This document shows positions 27,194-35,051 of a DNA stretch of 64,000 nt, one piece after another. This DNA is from Clostridia bacterium. GTDB taxonomy: Bacteria; Bacillota; Clostridia; TANB77; CAG-508. Numbering within the stretch: position 1 is the first letter of the stretch; each line of letters begins with the position of its first letter. The notes beneath the pieces were generated by a model that worked only from the letters and a program-made list of their open reading frames with translations, did not search any database and was not told the origin of the DNA. The position numbers and the translations under genes were made by a program. The stretch covers positions 53,006 to 117,005 of the forward strand of contig JAGALX010000041.1 in assembly GCA_017625035.1 (NCBI GenBank), in the 5' to 3' direction.

Positions 27194-27427
27194 ATGACGT
27201 TATTCGGATTTTTGCCAAGGAACAAAAAGGAACACTTTCTGCTGCGACTACGAGCCAATCGGCGATTAGCTCCTTTTGCCCACTTGGTAAAATCTCCATT
27301 TACCGCAAATGGGGAGTTACTTATTAGCATCTCCGATACCGAGCACAATTTTACTTCTTCCGAGTTGGACAACTTCAAGAAAATTATGTCCGATTTGGGA
27401 GGACAACCCTATTCTAAGGCATATTAA
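27194..27427 (+). CDS. 77-residue protein of atypical base composition
   Basis: ATG 27194 with AAAGGAGGT about eight bases upstream and a terminator just after the stop, so it is an independent short gene. The product has a basic start (FLPRNKKEHFLLRLRANRRL) and ends KKIMSDLGGQPYSKAY; no membrane helix, no family recognised. Its G+C is clearly higher than the surroundings (about 43 percent against under 30) and it uses CTG, CGA, GCC, TCC and GGG, codons avoided by its neighbours. Codon 23 is CGG, the only in-frame CGG in the window that is not at a frameshift. Recent transfer is likely. If CGG is not read as Arg here, the +1 frame would end two codons later. Confidence 0.7.
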   Translation: MTLFGFLPRNKKEHFLLRLRANRRLAPFAHLVKSPFTANGELLISISDTEHNFTSSELDNFKKIMSDLGGQPYSKAY

Positions 27428-27439
27428 TCCTTAGAATTT

Positions 27440-27470
27440 ATGCACGTTCCTCTTGGACGTGCATTTTTAT
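27440..27470 (+). terminator. Intrinsic terminator after the atypical ORF
   Basis: Arms TGCACGT/ACGTGCA around TCCTCTTGG, then TTTTTATT. Confidence 0.85.
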
Positions 27471-27530
27471 TATTTATTAAAACTAAAGCTCATTCATTTC
27501 TTGCTTATTCACCCCTATAAAAATAATAAA

Positions 27531-27570
27531 AGAAAGTACTTTTTAGATTACCTCCAAAAAGCACCTTTCT
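27531..27570 (-). terminator. Probable cdaA terminator
   Basis: On the minus strand GAAAGGTGCTTTTT pairs imperfectly with AAAAAGTACTTTC, followed by TTTTATTATTTTT. It starts at the cdaA stop. Confidence 0.5.
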
Positions 27571-27571
27571 A

Positions 27572-28465
27572 TTATTTTTCTTTTCTCTTTCTTCTAATTT
27601 TTGTAACACCTTTTTTCTTAGTATTATACTTTTCTGCAAAGTCTTTTATTAGAATTTGTTTTAAAGATTCTTCTTTTAAATCTACTAGCAATACACCATT
27701 TCTTGCAAGTGATATTTTACCGGTTTCTTCTGATACAACAATTGTAACACTATCAGATTCTTTTGACATTCCAAGTGCTGCTCTGTGTCTTGTTCCTAAT
27801 TCTTTTGCAATATCTTGGTCACTTGCTAGTGGTAAAATGCAGGCTCCTGCAACTATTTTATTTTCAGAAATTATAACTGCTCCATCATGCAAAGGCGTGT
27901 TTGGAACAAATATATTTACTAGTAATTGTGGTGAAATTTCTGAATTTATAACTATACCAGAATCTATTATATCTTTTATTTTTATATCTTTTTCTAAAAC
28001 TATTAAAGCTCCTGTTCTGCTTTTGGCAAGCTCTGTTGCTGCTATAACAATTTTGTAAATATCTTCTTTTGTTTGAACATATTTATCTTTTTCTATTCCG
28101 AAAAATCTAGTTAATTTATTGGAAGACCCAAGTTGTTCTAATGCTCTTCTAAGCTCTGGTTGGAATATTACTATTAATGCAATTACTCCATATGATAAGA
28201 AGGATTTTAATATGTAGTTCATTATTGTTAATTGTAAAATTGAACTTAGTGCAGTTAAAATTATATATAAAAATATTCCTTTTATTAGTTGAATTAATCT
28301 TGAATTTTTTGATACAATAAAAAATTTGTATATTAAAAATATTACAATTGAAATATCCAAAATTACTGGTATTAATTTTATTGGATATTTATATAACTCA
28401 CTTATATAACTTACGATGTGTTGCTCATAATATGTATTTAGATTCATTAGAAGATTATTAAACAT
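27572..28465 (-). CDS. cdaA: Diadenylate cyclase CdaA
   Basis: 297 residues. Three N-terminal membrane helices (about 33-100) followed by the DisA_N/DAC domain: TGALIVLEKDIKIKDIIDSG, the catalytic DGA in PNTPLHDGAVIIS (about 193-205) and RHR in ELGTRHRAALGMSKESD. CdaA makes the essential second messenger c-di-AMP from two ATP. In many Firmicutes cdaA is followed by cdaR and glmM; neither is adjacent here. ATG 28465 has GGGGG upstream. Confidence 0.95.
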   Translation of the reverse strand: MFNNLLMNLNTYYEQHIVSYISELYKYPIKLIPVILDISIVIFLIYKFFIVSKNSRLIQLIKGIFLYIILTALSSILQLTIMNYILKSFLSYGVIALIVIFQPELRRALEQLGSSNKLTRFFGIEKDKYVQTKEDIYKIVIAATELAKSRTGALIVLEKDIKIKDIIDSGIVINSEISPQLLVNIFVPNTPLHDGAVIISENKIVAGACILPLASDQDIAKELGTRHRAALGMSKESDSVTIVVSEETGKISLARNGVLLVDLKEESLKQILIKDFAEKYNTKKKGVTKIRRKRKEK

Positions 28466-28558
28466 ATTTTTTCCCCCAATTATTATTTATTTTAAAATAA
28501 TAGTGGGCTTGAGTTTTTTATCAAGCACCACTTAAATTTATTTAGTAAAATTATCAAA

Positions 28559-28723
28559 GAACAAAAGCGGACATCTTTTAAGTTTCATCTGTTTATGACA
28601 TTTTATCGTCCGCGTTTTTGTTCGCGCGCCAAATTTTGCAAAAATTTGTGTGCAATGAATTTTATATAATAGGAAAGTATTGTTAGTTAACTTTTACTTT
28701 TATGTTGAACTTTCCTATTATAG
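28559..28723 (+). repeat. GAACAA hairpin element, full copy
   Basis: Three successive hairpins: GAACAAAAGCGGAC...GTCCGCGTTTTTGTTC; CGCGCCAAATTTT...AAAATTTGTGTGC; ATAGGAAAGT...ACTTTCCTAT. The same order is found in the tandem copies at 37749 and 37915. Strand given in the reading used here; the sense strand is not known. A broken second copy (28722-28763) follows. Confidence 0.8.
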
Positions 28724-28763
28724 AATAAAAGCGGACAGCTTTAATTCGCATCTATTTATGACA

Positions 28764-28901
28764 TTATATAAAATATGATACTACTGTTGCTGTTAGTGAT
28801 GATATCATTAAAAATGCTAATATTCCTGCAACTATTCTTACTCCTACTCTATTTCCTGAATTATATGTTCTTTTTTCTACTTTATTTGCTTTTTCTTCCA
28901 T
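28764..28901 (-). CDS. 45-residue membrane protein
   Basis: ATG 28901 with GGAGGA eight bases upstream, TAA at 28764-28766. A charged, basic first half (MEEKANKVEKRTYNSGNRVG) is followed by one hydrophobic helix (VRIVAGILAFLMISSLTATV) and SYFI. The size and layout recall small membrane proteins of unknown function kept in Clostridia, but I cannot name a family. Its stop lies inside a broken copy of the GAACAA element. Confidence 0.7.
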   Translation of the reverse strand: MEEKANKVEKRTYNSGNRVGVRIVAGILAFLMISSLTATVVSYFI

Positions 28902-29025
28902 TTTTAAATCCTCCTTAGTTATTTTTATGACTAGTATTATGTTATCATATTAGTATACTTTTTTCAACAAAAATTTTAAGTTTTTATTCTTCTTGCTCTT
29001 ACTAACAATTTTATTTTATATGTAT

Positions 29026-29604
29026 TCATATCTCTTGAAAATTCTCATTACATAATCTTCTTTTTACATATCTATGTGTCGTTATTATTTCAATAATAAA
29101 TATAATGCTTTTACCTATTATTGGCATAGTACAATATTCGAAAATAACATCTTGCTTATACTCATTTATCGCGGCAATTGAATCTTCATTTGTTTTACAA
29201 TTTTCATTAAACGGTTCTATATTATAGTTATTCTCATATGCTGATTGTAGAAATTCTAAGCTTATTATTTTTGTATATAGCTCTTTATATCCTGATACTG
29301 AACCCAAAACAATAGATAAAATATAGAAAATCATAAGTACCATTGTTATTTTATTCGCAAATTCATTTTTTTCTGCACTAACAATATATTTTCTGCTGAA
29401 GAATTTTGTTGATATTATTAATGCGAAAACTGCACATATACTAGATATAATTATAGGCAGTACAATGTTATCTGGATTTACGAATTTAAATAATAACAAA
29501 CTTATAATCATAGTTAGTATCACTACTGCAATATAATATACTATTAAAAAATATATTATTGATTTGGTTAGTGGTAATCCAATTTTTACATTACTTTTAC
29601 TCAT
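29026..29604 (-). CDS. Hypothetical four-helix membrane protein
   Basis: 192 residues with four hydrophobic helices (about 14-40, 46-65, 86-105, 158-175) and a polar loop at about 110-155 with EPFNENCKTNEDSIAAINEY that is predicted to lie outside the membrane. No family recognised. ATG 29604 has AGGAGGA upstream. It lies between pheT and the small membrane protein, all on the minus strand, about 90 bases after... upstream of it nothing suggests co-transcription. The reading frame is clear; the function is not. Confidence 0.7.
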   Translation of the reverse strand: MSKSNVKIGLPLTKSIIYFLIVYYIAVVILTMIISLLLFKFVNPDNIVLPIIISSICAVFALIISTKFFSRKYIVSAEKNEFANKITMVLMIFYILSIVLGSVSGYKELYTKIISLEFLQSAYENNYNIEPFNENCKTNEDSIAAINEYKQDVIFEYCTMPIIGKSIIFIIEIITTHRYVKRRLCNENFQEI

Positions 29605-29692
29605 AATCTTCCTCCTGTAGTTTTTTATTATATATCAAATATTTTTTTAATATTCAATCAACATGTTTTTTTGACATGACGTTCAATTCATC

Positions 29693-32068
29693 TTATTTTC
29701 TTAATGCTACCCCACATTTATTTTCAACAGTTGTAATAATTTTTTCAAATAATCCATTAATCTCTTCATCAGTAAGTGTTTTCTTACTATCATTAAATGT
29801 TAATGAATATGCTATAGATTTTTCGTTTTCGCCTACATTCTCTCCTGTATAAACATCGAACACTTCTATATTTGTAAGTAAACTTCCTCCAGCTTTTTTA
29901 ATTACTGTTTCGATATCTTTTGATGGAATATTTTTATCCATTACAAATGCAACATCTTTTTTTACATTTGGGAATTTTGATATTTCTTTGTATTTTAGTT
30001 TTCCTACTTTCTTTGCAAGTAATTTATCTAAGTTAATTTCCATTACATAAACAGCATCTTTGCTTACTGATGGGTGTATTTTTCCTACTATACCTACCGC
30101 TTCTCCGTTAACATTTATTTCTGCTGTTTGACCTGGGTGGAATTCTGCTGGCATATTTTTTGGCATTAGTAGACTGTATCTGTTTGCATATCCTAGATAT
30201 TCTAATAATTCTTCTACTACACCTTTTATAATATAAAAATCAACATTAGCTTTATTTCCAAACCCTAAATAATATTCTCCAGTCATAAGAGCTACTATTT
30301 TTTGATTTTCTCCATAAACATCACCTTTTTTGAAGAATCCTTTTCCCATTTCAAAAATACATACATTTTTGTTTTCTCTTGCTTTGTTATATTCATATAT
30401 TTTCATCATTGATGGAATCATACTATATCTTAAAGCATTTCTTTCTTCTGATAAAGGATCTAATAATTTTACAACTTCAAATTCATCTGTTGTATATTTT
30501 TTACCTTCTTTTTCATTTAAGAAAATCATTGATAAAGTTTCGTTTAATCCAAGTCCTACCATTTTGTTACGTATTCCTCTTGTTAGTTTATCATAACTTC
30601 CTTGTTTTACTGGTAATGTTGGTAATTTTCCTTTTATATTATCAACACCATAAATACGTCCAACTTCTTCTATTAAGTCTTCTTTTATAGATATATCTAG
30701 TCTTCTTCTTGGAACAGATACTATAGCTTTTGTTTCGTCTGATTCATATGTGAATCCTAATTTTGTAAATACATCTAAAATGTCTTTATTTTCAATTTCT
30801 GTTCCTAATACATCTACTATATTTTTGTATGTTATTTCTATTTTTTTATCTTCTTTTTCAGTTGTATCATATTTGCACATACCTGTAATTACTTTTCCAT
30901 CTGCGTATTTTTCAAGTAATGTACATGCTCTTTCTATTGCCATATAAGTTCTATTTGGATCTAATCCTTTTTCAAATCTGTTGCTTGCTTCACTTCTTAA
31001 TATTTTCTTTGATGTTTTTCTTACTTTTATTCCATCAAATATTGCAGATTCTATTATTATATTTTTTGTTTCTGAAACTACTTCTGTTTCTAGTCCTCCC
31101 ATAACACCTGCTAAACCTACTGATTTTTCATCTGTTGCTATTACTATGTCATTTTCGTCAAGAGTTCTTTCTATATTATCTAAAGTAGTTAATTTTTCTT
31201 CATTTTCGGACATTCTAACTACTATTTTGTTTCCTAAGTTATCTGCATCATAGAAATGTAGTGGTTGACCAAGTTCTAACATTACATAGTTACTAATATC
31301 TACAACATTGTTTATTGGTCTTATTCCACATGCCATTAATCTATTTTTAATAAATGCTGGACTTTCTTTTATAGTAACATTTTCAACTCTTTTTGCTAGG
31401 AATAAAGAGCAGTTTTCTGTTTTTATATCTAATGAAAATGAATTATTTATATCATCTCCAGATTCATTATGTGATAAATCTACATCTTTTACTTTTTTAC
31501 CGTAAATTGCACCTACTTCATATGCAAGACCTAGTGTGCTTAATAAATCTCCACGATTTGCTGTTAATTCAAAATCTATAATTTCATCATCATATCCTAA
31601 ATATTTTATAGGATCTTCTCCTACAACAGCATCTTCTCCAAGCTCACAAATTCCATCTTTATCTGCCTGAGTTAAGAATTTGCTGTCTAATCCAAGTTCT
31701 GCTATAGAGCACATCATTCCATTTGATTCAACTCCACGGATTGCTCCTTTTTTTATTGTTATATCATTTGGAAGCTCTGCACCTGGAAGTGCTACTATTA
31801 CTTTTATTCCAGCTCTTGCATTTGGCGCTCCACATACAATTTGAAGAGTTTCTGTACCTACATCTACTAAACACACGTGTAAATGGTCAGAATCTGGATG
31901 TTCTTCACATGTTTTTATTTGTCCTATTACTAAATTTGTTGCATTTATAAATTTTTGTGCCATGTCATATTCATTTCCAACTCTTGTCATATCTTCAGCA
32001 ATAGTTTTTATATTTAAATTATCATCTAAATCTATGTAATCTTTAATAAAATTTCTACTTAATATCAT
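29693..32068 (-). CDS. pheT: Phenylalanine--tRNA ligase beta subunit
   Basis: 791 residues, full length for the family. tRNA-binding EMAP-like domain near the start (about 40-150, VIGQIKTCEEHPDSDHLHVC), B3/4 editing region (VDISNYVMLELGQPLHFYDA), B5 domain, core domain and the C-terminal ferredoxin-like anticodon domain (KISKFPNVKKDVAFVMD, KTLTDEEINGLFEKIITTVE). It works as an alpha2-beta2 tetramer with PheS. Three bases after the pheS stop; its AGGAGG site overlaps the end of pheS, so the two are translated in a coupled way. Confidence 0.97.
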   Translation of the reverse strand: MILSRNFIKDYIDLDDNLNIKTIAEDMTRVGNEYDMAQKFINATNLVIGQIKTCEEHPDSDHLHVCLVDVGTETLQIVCGAPNARAGIKVIVALPGAELPNDITIKKGAIRGVESNGMMCSIAELGLDSKFLTQADKDGICELGEDAVVGEDPIKYLGYDDEIIDFELTANRGDLLSTLGLAYEVGAIYGKKVKDVDLSHNESGDDINNSFSLDIKTENCSLFLAKRVENVTIKESPAFIKNRLMACGIRPINNVVDISNYVMLELGQPLHFYDADNLGNKIVVRMSENEEKLTTLDNIERTLDENDIVIATDEKSVGLAGVMGGLETEVVSETKNIIIESAIFDGIKVRKTSKKILRSEASNRFEKGLDPNRTYMAIERACTLLEKYADGKVITGMCKYDTTEKEDKKIEITYKNIVDVLGTEIENKDILDVFTKLGFTYESDETKAIVSVPRRRLDISIKEDLIEEVGRIYGVDNIKGKLPTLPVKQGSYDKLTRGIRNKMVGLGLNETLSMIFLNEKEGKKYTTDEFEVVKLLDPLSEERNALRYSMIPSMMKIYEYNKARENKNVCIFEMGKGFFKKGDVYGENQKIVALMTGEYYLGFGNKANVDFYIIKGVVEELLEYLGYANRYSLLMPKNMPAEFHPGQTAEINVNGEAVGIVGKIHPSVSKDAVYVMEINLDKLLAKKVGKLKYKEISKFPNVKKDVAFVMDKNIPSKDIETVIKKAGGSLLTNIEVFDVYTGENVGENEKSIAYSLTFNDSKKTLTDEEINGLFEKIITTVENKCGVALRK

Positions 32069-32071
32069 ATC

Positions 32072-33118
32072 TTAAGCCTCCTGTCTATCAAATTGTTTTA
32101 AGAATCTTACATCATTTGTATATAAATAACGTACATCTGGGATTGCATATTTGAACATTGTTATTCTGTCCCATCCTGGACCAAATGCAAATCCTCCCCA
32201 TTCTTCTGGGTCATATCCACTCATTCTTAATACATTTGGATGAACAATTCCTGCTGCGAAAACTTCAATCCATCCTGTTTTTTTACATAATGGGCATCCT
32301 TTTCCTCCACATTTAAAACAAGTAACATCTACTTCATATGATGGCTCTGTAAATGGGAAGTAGCTTGGTCTAAAACGAAGTTCAGAATTTTCTCCTAGCA
32401 TTTTTCTTGCAAATACTTCTAATGTTCCTTTTAGGTCTGCTAAAGATACATTTTTGTCTTTTTTATCAATTACTAAACCTTCTATTTGCGCGAATTGTGG
32501 TGAGTGTGTTGCATCATCTTCTCTTCTATATGTTTTACCTGGACAAATTATTCTAATTGGCTCTTTTCCACCTTTAGCTTCCATTACTCTTGCTTGAGCA
32601 GCTGATGTTTGAGTTCTTAGTAACATTTCGTTTGTTATATAAAAACTATCTTGCATATCTCTTGCTGGATGTCCTTCTGGTAAATTTAATTTTTTGAAAC
32701 AATATTCATCAGATTCAAGCTCTGGTCCTGAAACAACATCATATCCCATAGAAACGAATAAATCTTCAATTTCTTCAATAGCTAAACTCATTGGATGTTT
32801 GCTTCCTCTTACTGTTTTTTTGCTTGGAAGTGTTATATCAATTTTTTCACTTTCTAATTTTTTATTTAATTCTATTTGTTTAAATTCTGTTTCTTTTTCA
32901 GAAATTAAAGCTTCAAGTTCATCTCTAACACTATTTACTAAACTACCAATTACAGGTCTTTCCTCTGCAGATAAAGCTCCCATTCCTCTTAAAACAGAAG
33001 TAAGCTCTCCTTTTTTTCCTAGATACTTAACTTTTAAGTCTACTAAATCTTTTAAATTTGCAACATTTTGAATTTCTTCTTTTGCATTAATTTTGATTTG
33101 CTCGATTTGTGCTTTCAT
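32072..33118 (-). CDS. pheS: Phenylalanine--tRNA ligase alpha subunit
   Basis: 348 residues from ATG 33118 (MKAQIEQIKINAKEE), which has AAGGAAGG upstream and the family length; the open frame extends into a repeat further upstream but without a start site. N-terminal coiled coil (about 1-85), then the class II catalytic domain: HPARDMQDSFYI, TRTQTSAAQARVM-like LRTQTSAAQARVME, motif 2 region YRREDDATHSPQFAQIEGLV and GPGWDRITMFKYAIPDVR. A CxxC-CxxC set (CFKCGGKGCPLCKKTGW) is visible in the catalytic part, as in many PheS. Controlled by the T-box upstream. Confidence 0.97.
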   Translation of the reverse strand: MKAQIEQIKINAKEEIQNVANLKDLVDLKVKYLGKKGELTSVLRGMGALSAEERPVIGSLVNSVRDELEALISEKETEFKQIELNKKLESEKIDITLPSKKTVRGSKHPMSLAIEEIEDLFVSMGYDVVSGPELESDEYCFKKLNLPEGHPARDMQDSFYITNEMLLRTQTSAAQARVMEAKGGKEPIRIICPGKTYRREDDATHSPQFAQIEGLVIDKKDKNVSLADLKGTLEVFARKMLGENSELRFRPSYFPFTEPSYEVDVTCFKCGGKGCPLCKKTGWIEVFAAGIVHPNVLRMSGYDPEEWGGFAFGPGWDRITMFKYAIPDVRYLYTNDVRFLKQFDRQEA

Positions 33119-33143
33119 AAAATCCTTCCTTTCTTTTGGTGGT

Positions 33144-33303
33144 GGAATTGGGGACGCTTTTCTTTTCCCATTTTTGGGAATTTGGGACGGTCTTCGAAAT
33201 AGTAGACAAATTTCATTTATACAAAAATTATGAAAACTGTCCCAAATTCCCAAAAATGGGAAAAGAAAAGCGTCCCCAATTCCAGAAAAGCGTCCCCAAT
33301 TCC
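33144..33303. repeat. Perfect 45-bp inverted repeat between the Phe T-box and pheS
   Basis: Left arm 33144-33188 and right arm 33239-33283 are exact complements (each 45 bases; inner ends GGGAC/GTCCC, outer ends GGAATTGGGG/CCCCAATTCC), with a 50-base loop; a third partial unit AAAAGCGTCCCCAATTCC follows at 33286-33303. Member of the GGGAC repeat group. It lies in the mRNA leader. Confidence 0.9.
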
Positions 33304-33304
33304 A

Positions 33305-33540
33305 CAACAAAAAAGCCATTCATCCTAACAATAGGACGAATGACTATAGTTTCATCGTGGTACCACCTAAATTTATATATAATTTTATTTATATACCTTA
33401 TTATAGTTTTAACGTGACAACCGTACATATCTACTTAAAGTTCAATATGTATCCTAAAAAGTGAAATTTCGTATATACTATATTTATGAGCTCTCAGCTT
33501 TTACTCATTCTCTGTAAAATATTTTTTGTATATATTACTT
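33305..33540 (-). promoter_or_regulatory. T-box leader of pheS-pheT
   Basis: T-box core AGGTGGTACCACGATGAA (33351-33370 region), terminator arms GTCATTCGTCCT/AGGATGAATGGC with a T run (33309-33344). The leader has the expected AGAGAATGAGT and GAGAGCTC stem elements, and a likely specifier TTC in ACGAAATTTCAC near 33465. Confidence 0.9.
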
Positions 33541-33662
33541 TGCTTTTTAATTGGATTAATATGGTTAATATGATAACACGATTTTTTGTTTTTTTCAATA
33601 TTTATTTTGAAATTATATTTTTGTTTTTTGTTTTTTCTCAATAATACAATTCCTAGAAATTC

Positions 33663-34655
33663 TTATTCTTTTACTTCATTTTCACATTCACCTTTATTGA
33701 ATATATCAGAAATATTTTCACAAGTATCACTTGCAATTTTATTTAATGCTTCTGATGTAAAGAAAGCTTGATGTGATGTTATTATTACATTTGGCATAGA
33801 TATTAATAATGATAAGTTTTTATCTCTTTTATACTCTCCTGATAAATCTCTTAAGAAAAACTCTTCTTCATTTTCATAAACATCTAGTCCTACTCCACCT
33901 ATTTTATTATTTGACATAGCTTCTATTAAATCATCTGTGCAAATTAATTTTCCTCTACTAGAATTTATAATTATAACATTTTCTTTCATCATTGCTAAAG
34001 TGTTTTTGTTAATTATATTTTCAGTTTCTGGTGTTAGTGGGCAGTGTAGAGATATTATGTCTGATTTTTGGCATAGTTCTTCTAATGGAACATATTCAAA
34101 ACCAAGATCTTTACTAGCTTGTTCATCTTTATAAACATCATATGCTATAACATTTGTTCCAAATCCTTTCATTATTTGTATAAATACTTTTCCTATTTTT
34201 CCTGTTCCTATAACACCTACTGTTTTTCCATGTAAGTCAAATCCTAGTAATCCATCTAAAGAAAAATTATATTTTTTTACACGTTGGTAAGATTTGTAAA
34301 TTTTTCTATTTATATTTAATAATAATGCAGTAGCATGTTCTGCAACAGCATATGGTGAATATTTAGGAACTCTAACAACTTTTAAATTTCCTAGGTTATT
34401 TAAATCTACATTATTAAAACCTGCGCATCTTAAAGCTATTAATTTAACTCCATATTCATTTAATTTATCTAAAACTTCTTTATCTGCTTTGTCATTAACA
34501 AATATACACACAGCATCAAATCCTTTTGCTAAATTTACTGTTTCTGAGTTAAGTTTAGATTTAAAATAAGTAATTTCATATCCATAATTTTTATTGTATT
34601 CATCAAATAAATTTTTGTCGTAATCTTTTGTGTCAAAAAAAGCTATTTTTATCAT
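33663..34655 (-). CDS. ldhA: D-lactate dehydrogenase (2-hydroxyacid dehydrogenase family)
   Basis: 330 residues from ATG 34655 (MIKIAFFDTKDYDK), chosen over the longer frame because of the AAGGGAATGG site and family start. Rossmann loop VGVIGTGKIGKVFIQIMKGF (about 146-165), catalytic Arg in LIALRCAGFNNVDL, Glu in GLDVYENEEEFF and His in IITSHQAFFTSEAL, the last block typical of LdhA. It reduces pyruvate to D-lactate with NADH, a fermentation sink. Monocistronic as far as seen. Confidence 0.9.
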   Translation of the reverse strand: MIKIAFFDTKDYDKNLFDEYNKNYGYEITYFKSKLNSETVNLAKGFDAVCIFVNDKADKEVLDKLNEYGVKLIALRCAGFNNVDLNNLGNLKVVRVPKYSPYAVAEHATALLLNINRKIYKSYQRVKKYNFSLDGLLGFDLHGKTVGVIGTGKIGKVFIQIMKGFGTNVIAYDVYKDEQASKDLGFEYVPLEELCQKSDIISLHCPLTPETENIINKNTLAMMKENVIIINSSRGKLICTDDLIEAMSNNKIGGVGLDVYENEEEFFLRDLSGEYKRDKNLSLLISMPNVIITSHQAFFTSEALNKIASDTCENISDIFNKGECENEVKE

Positions 34656-34750
34656 GTATTTACCATTCCCTTCGTTTTTTGTATTTTCTATATACCTAAA
34701 TATGTTGTTATTATATGATACTTTTTTTATTTGTTCAATAGTTTTTTGTA

Positions 34751-35011
34751 TTATTGAAACAATTTCAATAATACAATTAATATTACCCCCGGAATTCCTA
34801 ATATACCAGAACACAAAATAGTTCCCCAGTTTATTCCTATATGAAAATTAAAATTACTTCCTATTATATTTATTATGTATATTAGTACTCCCCCCATTAT
34901 AGAATTAAATATTAATTTAAATATTTTTTTAAAAGGAACAATAAAAATTTTTCCTATAATGATTATCATTATAATACATCCAATATATACAAGAAAAGCA
35001 TAATTTCCCAT
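34751..35011 (-). CDS. bofA: Pro-sigma-K processing inhibitor BofA family
   Basis: 86 residues from ATG 35011 (MGNYAFLVYIGCII), which has AGAGGTGA upstream. Two to three membrane helices; the family core is LIFNSIMGGVLIYIINIIGS and FHIGINWGTILCSGILGIPG followed by a hydrophobic end. BofA holds the SpoIVFB protease silent until SpoIVB signals, so it belongs to the same checkpoint as spoIVB at 21380. It follows the FAD oxidoreductase stop by about 40 bases... in the minus direction, so the two could share a transcript. Confidence 0.9.
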   Translation of the reverse strand: MGNYAFLVYIGCIIMIIIIGKIFIVPFKKIFKLIFNSIMGGVLIYIINIIGSNFNFHIGINWGTILCSGILGIPGVILIVLLKLFQ

Positions 35012-35051
35012 ACAAATCACCTCTTTAGTATGTATGCTATTTATTGGACAA

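Noticed and set aside
33119..33319. Longer pheS start at 33319
   Set aside because: The extension translates the inverted repeat and the T-box terminator region; MKAQIEQIKIN at 33118 has a good ribosome site and family length.
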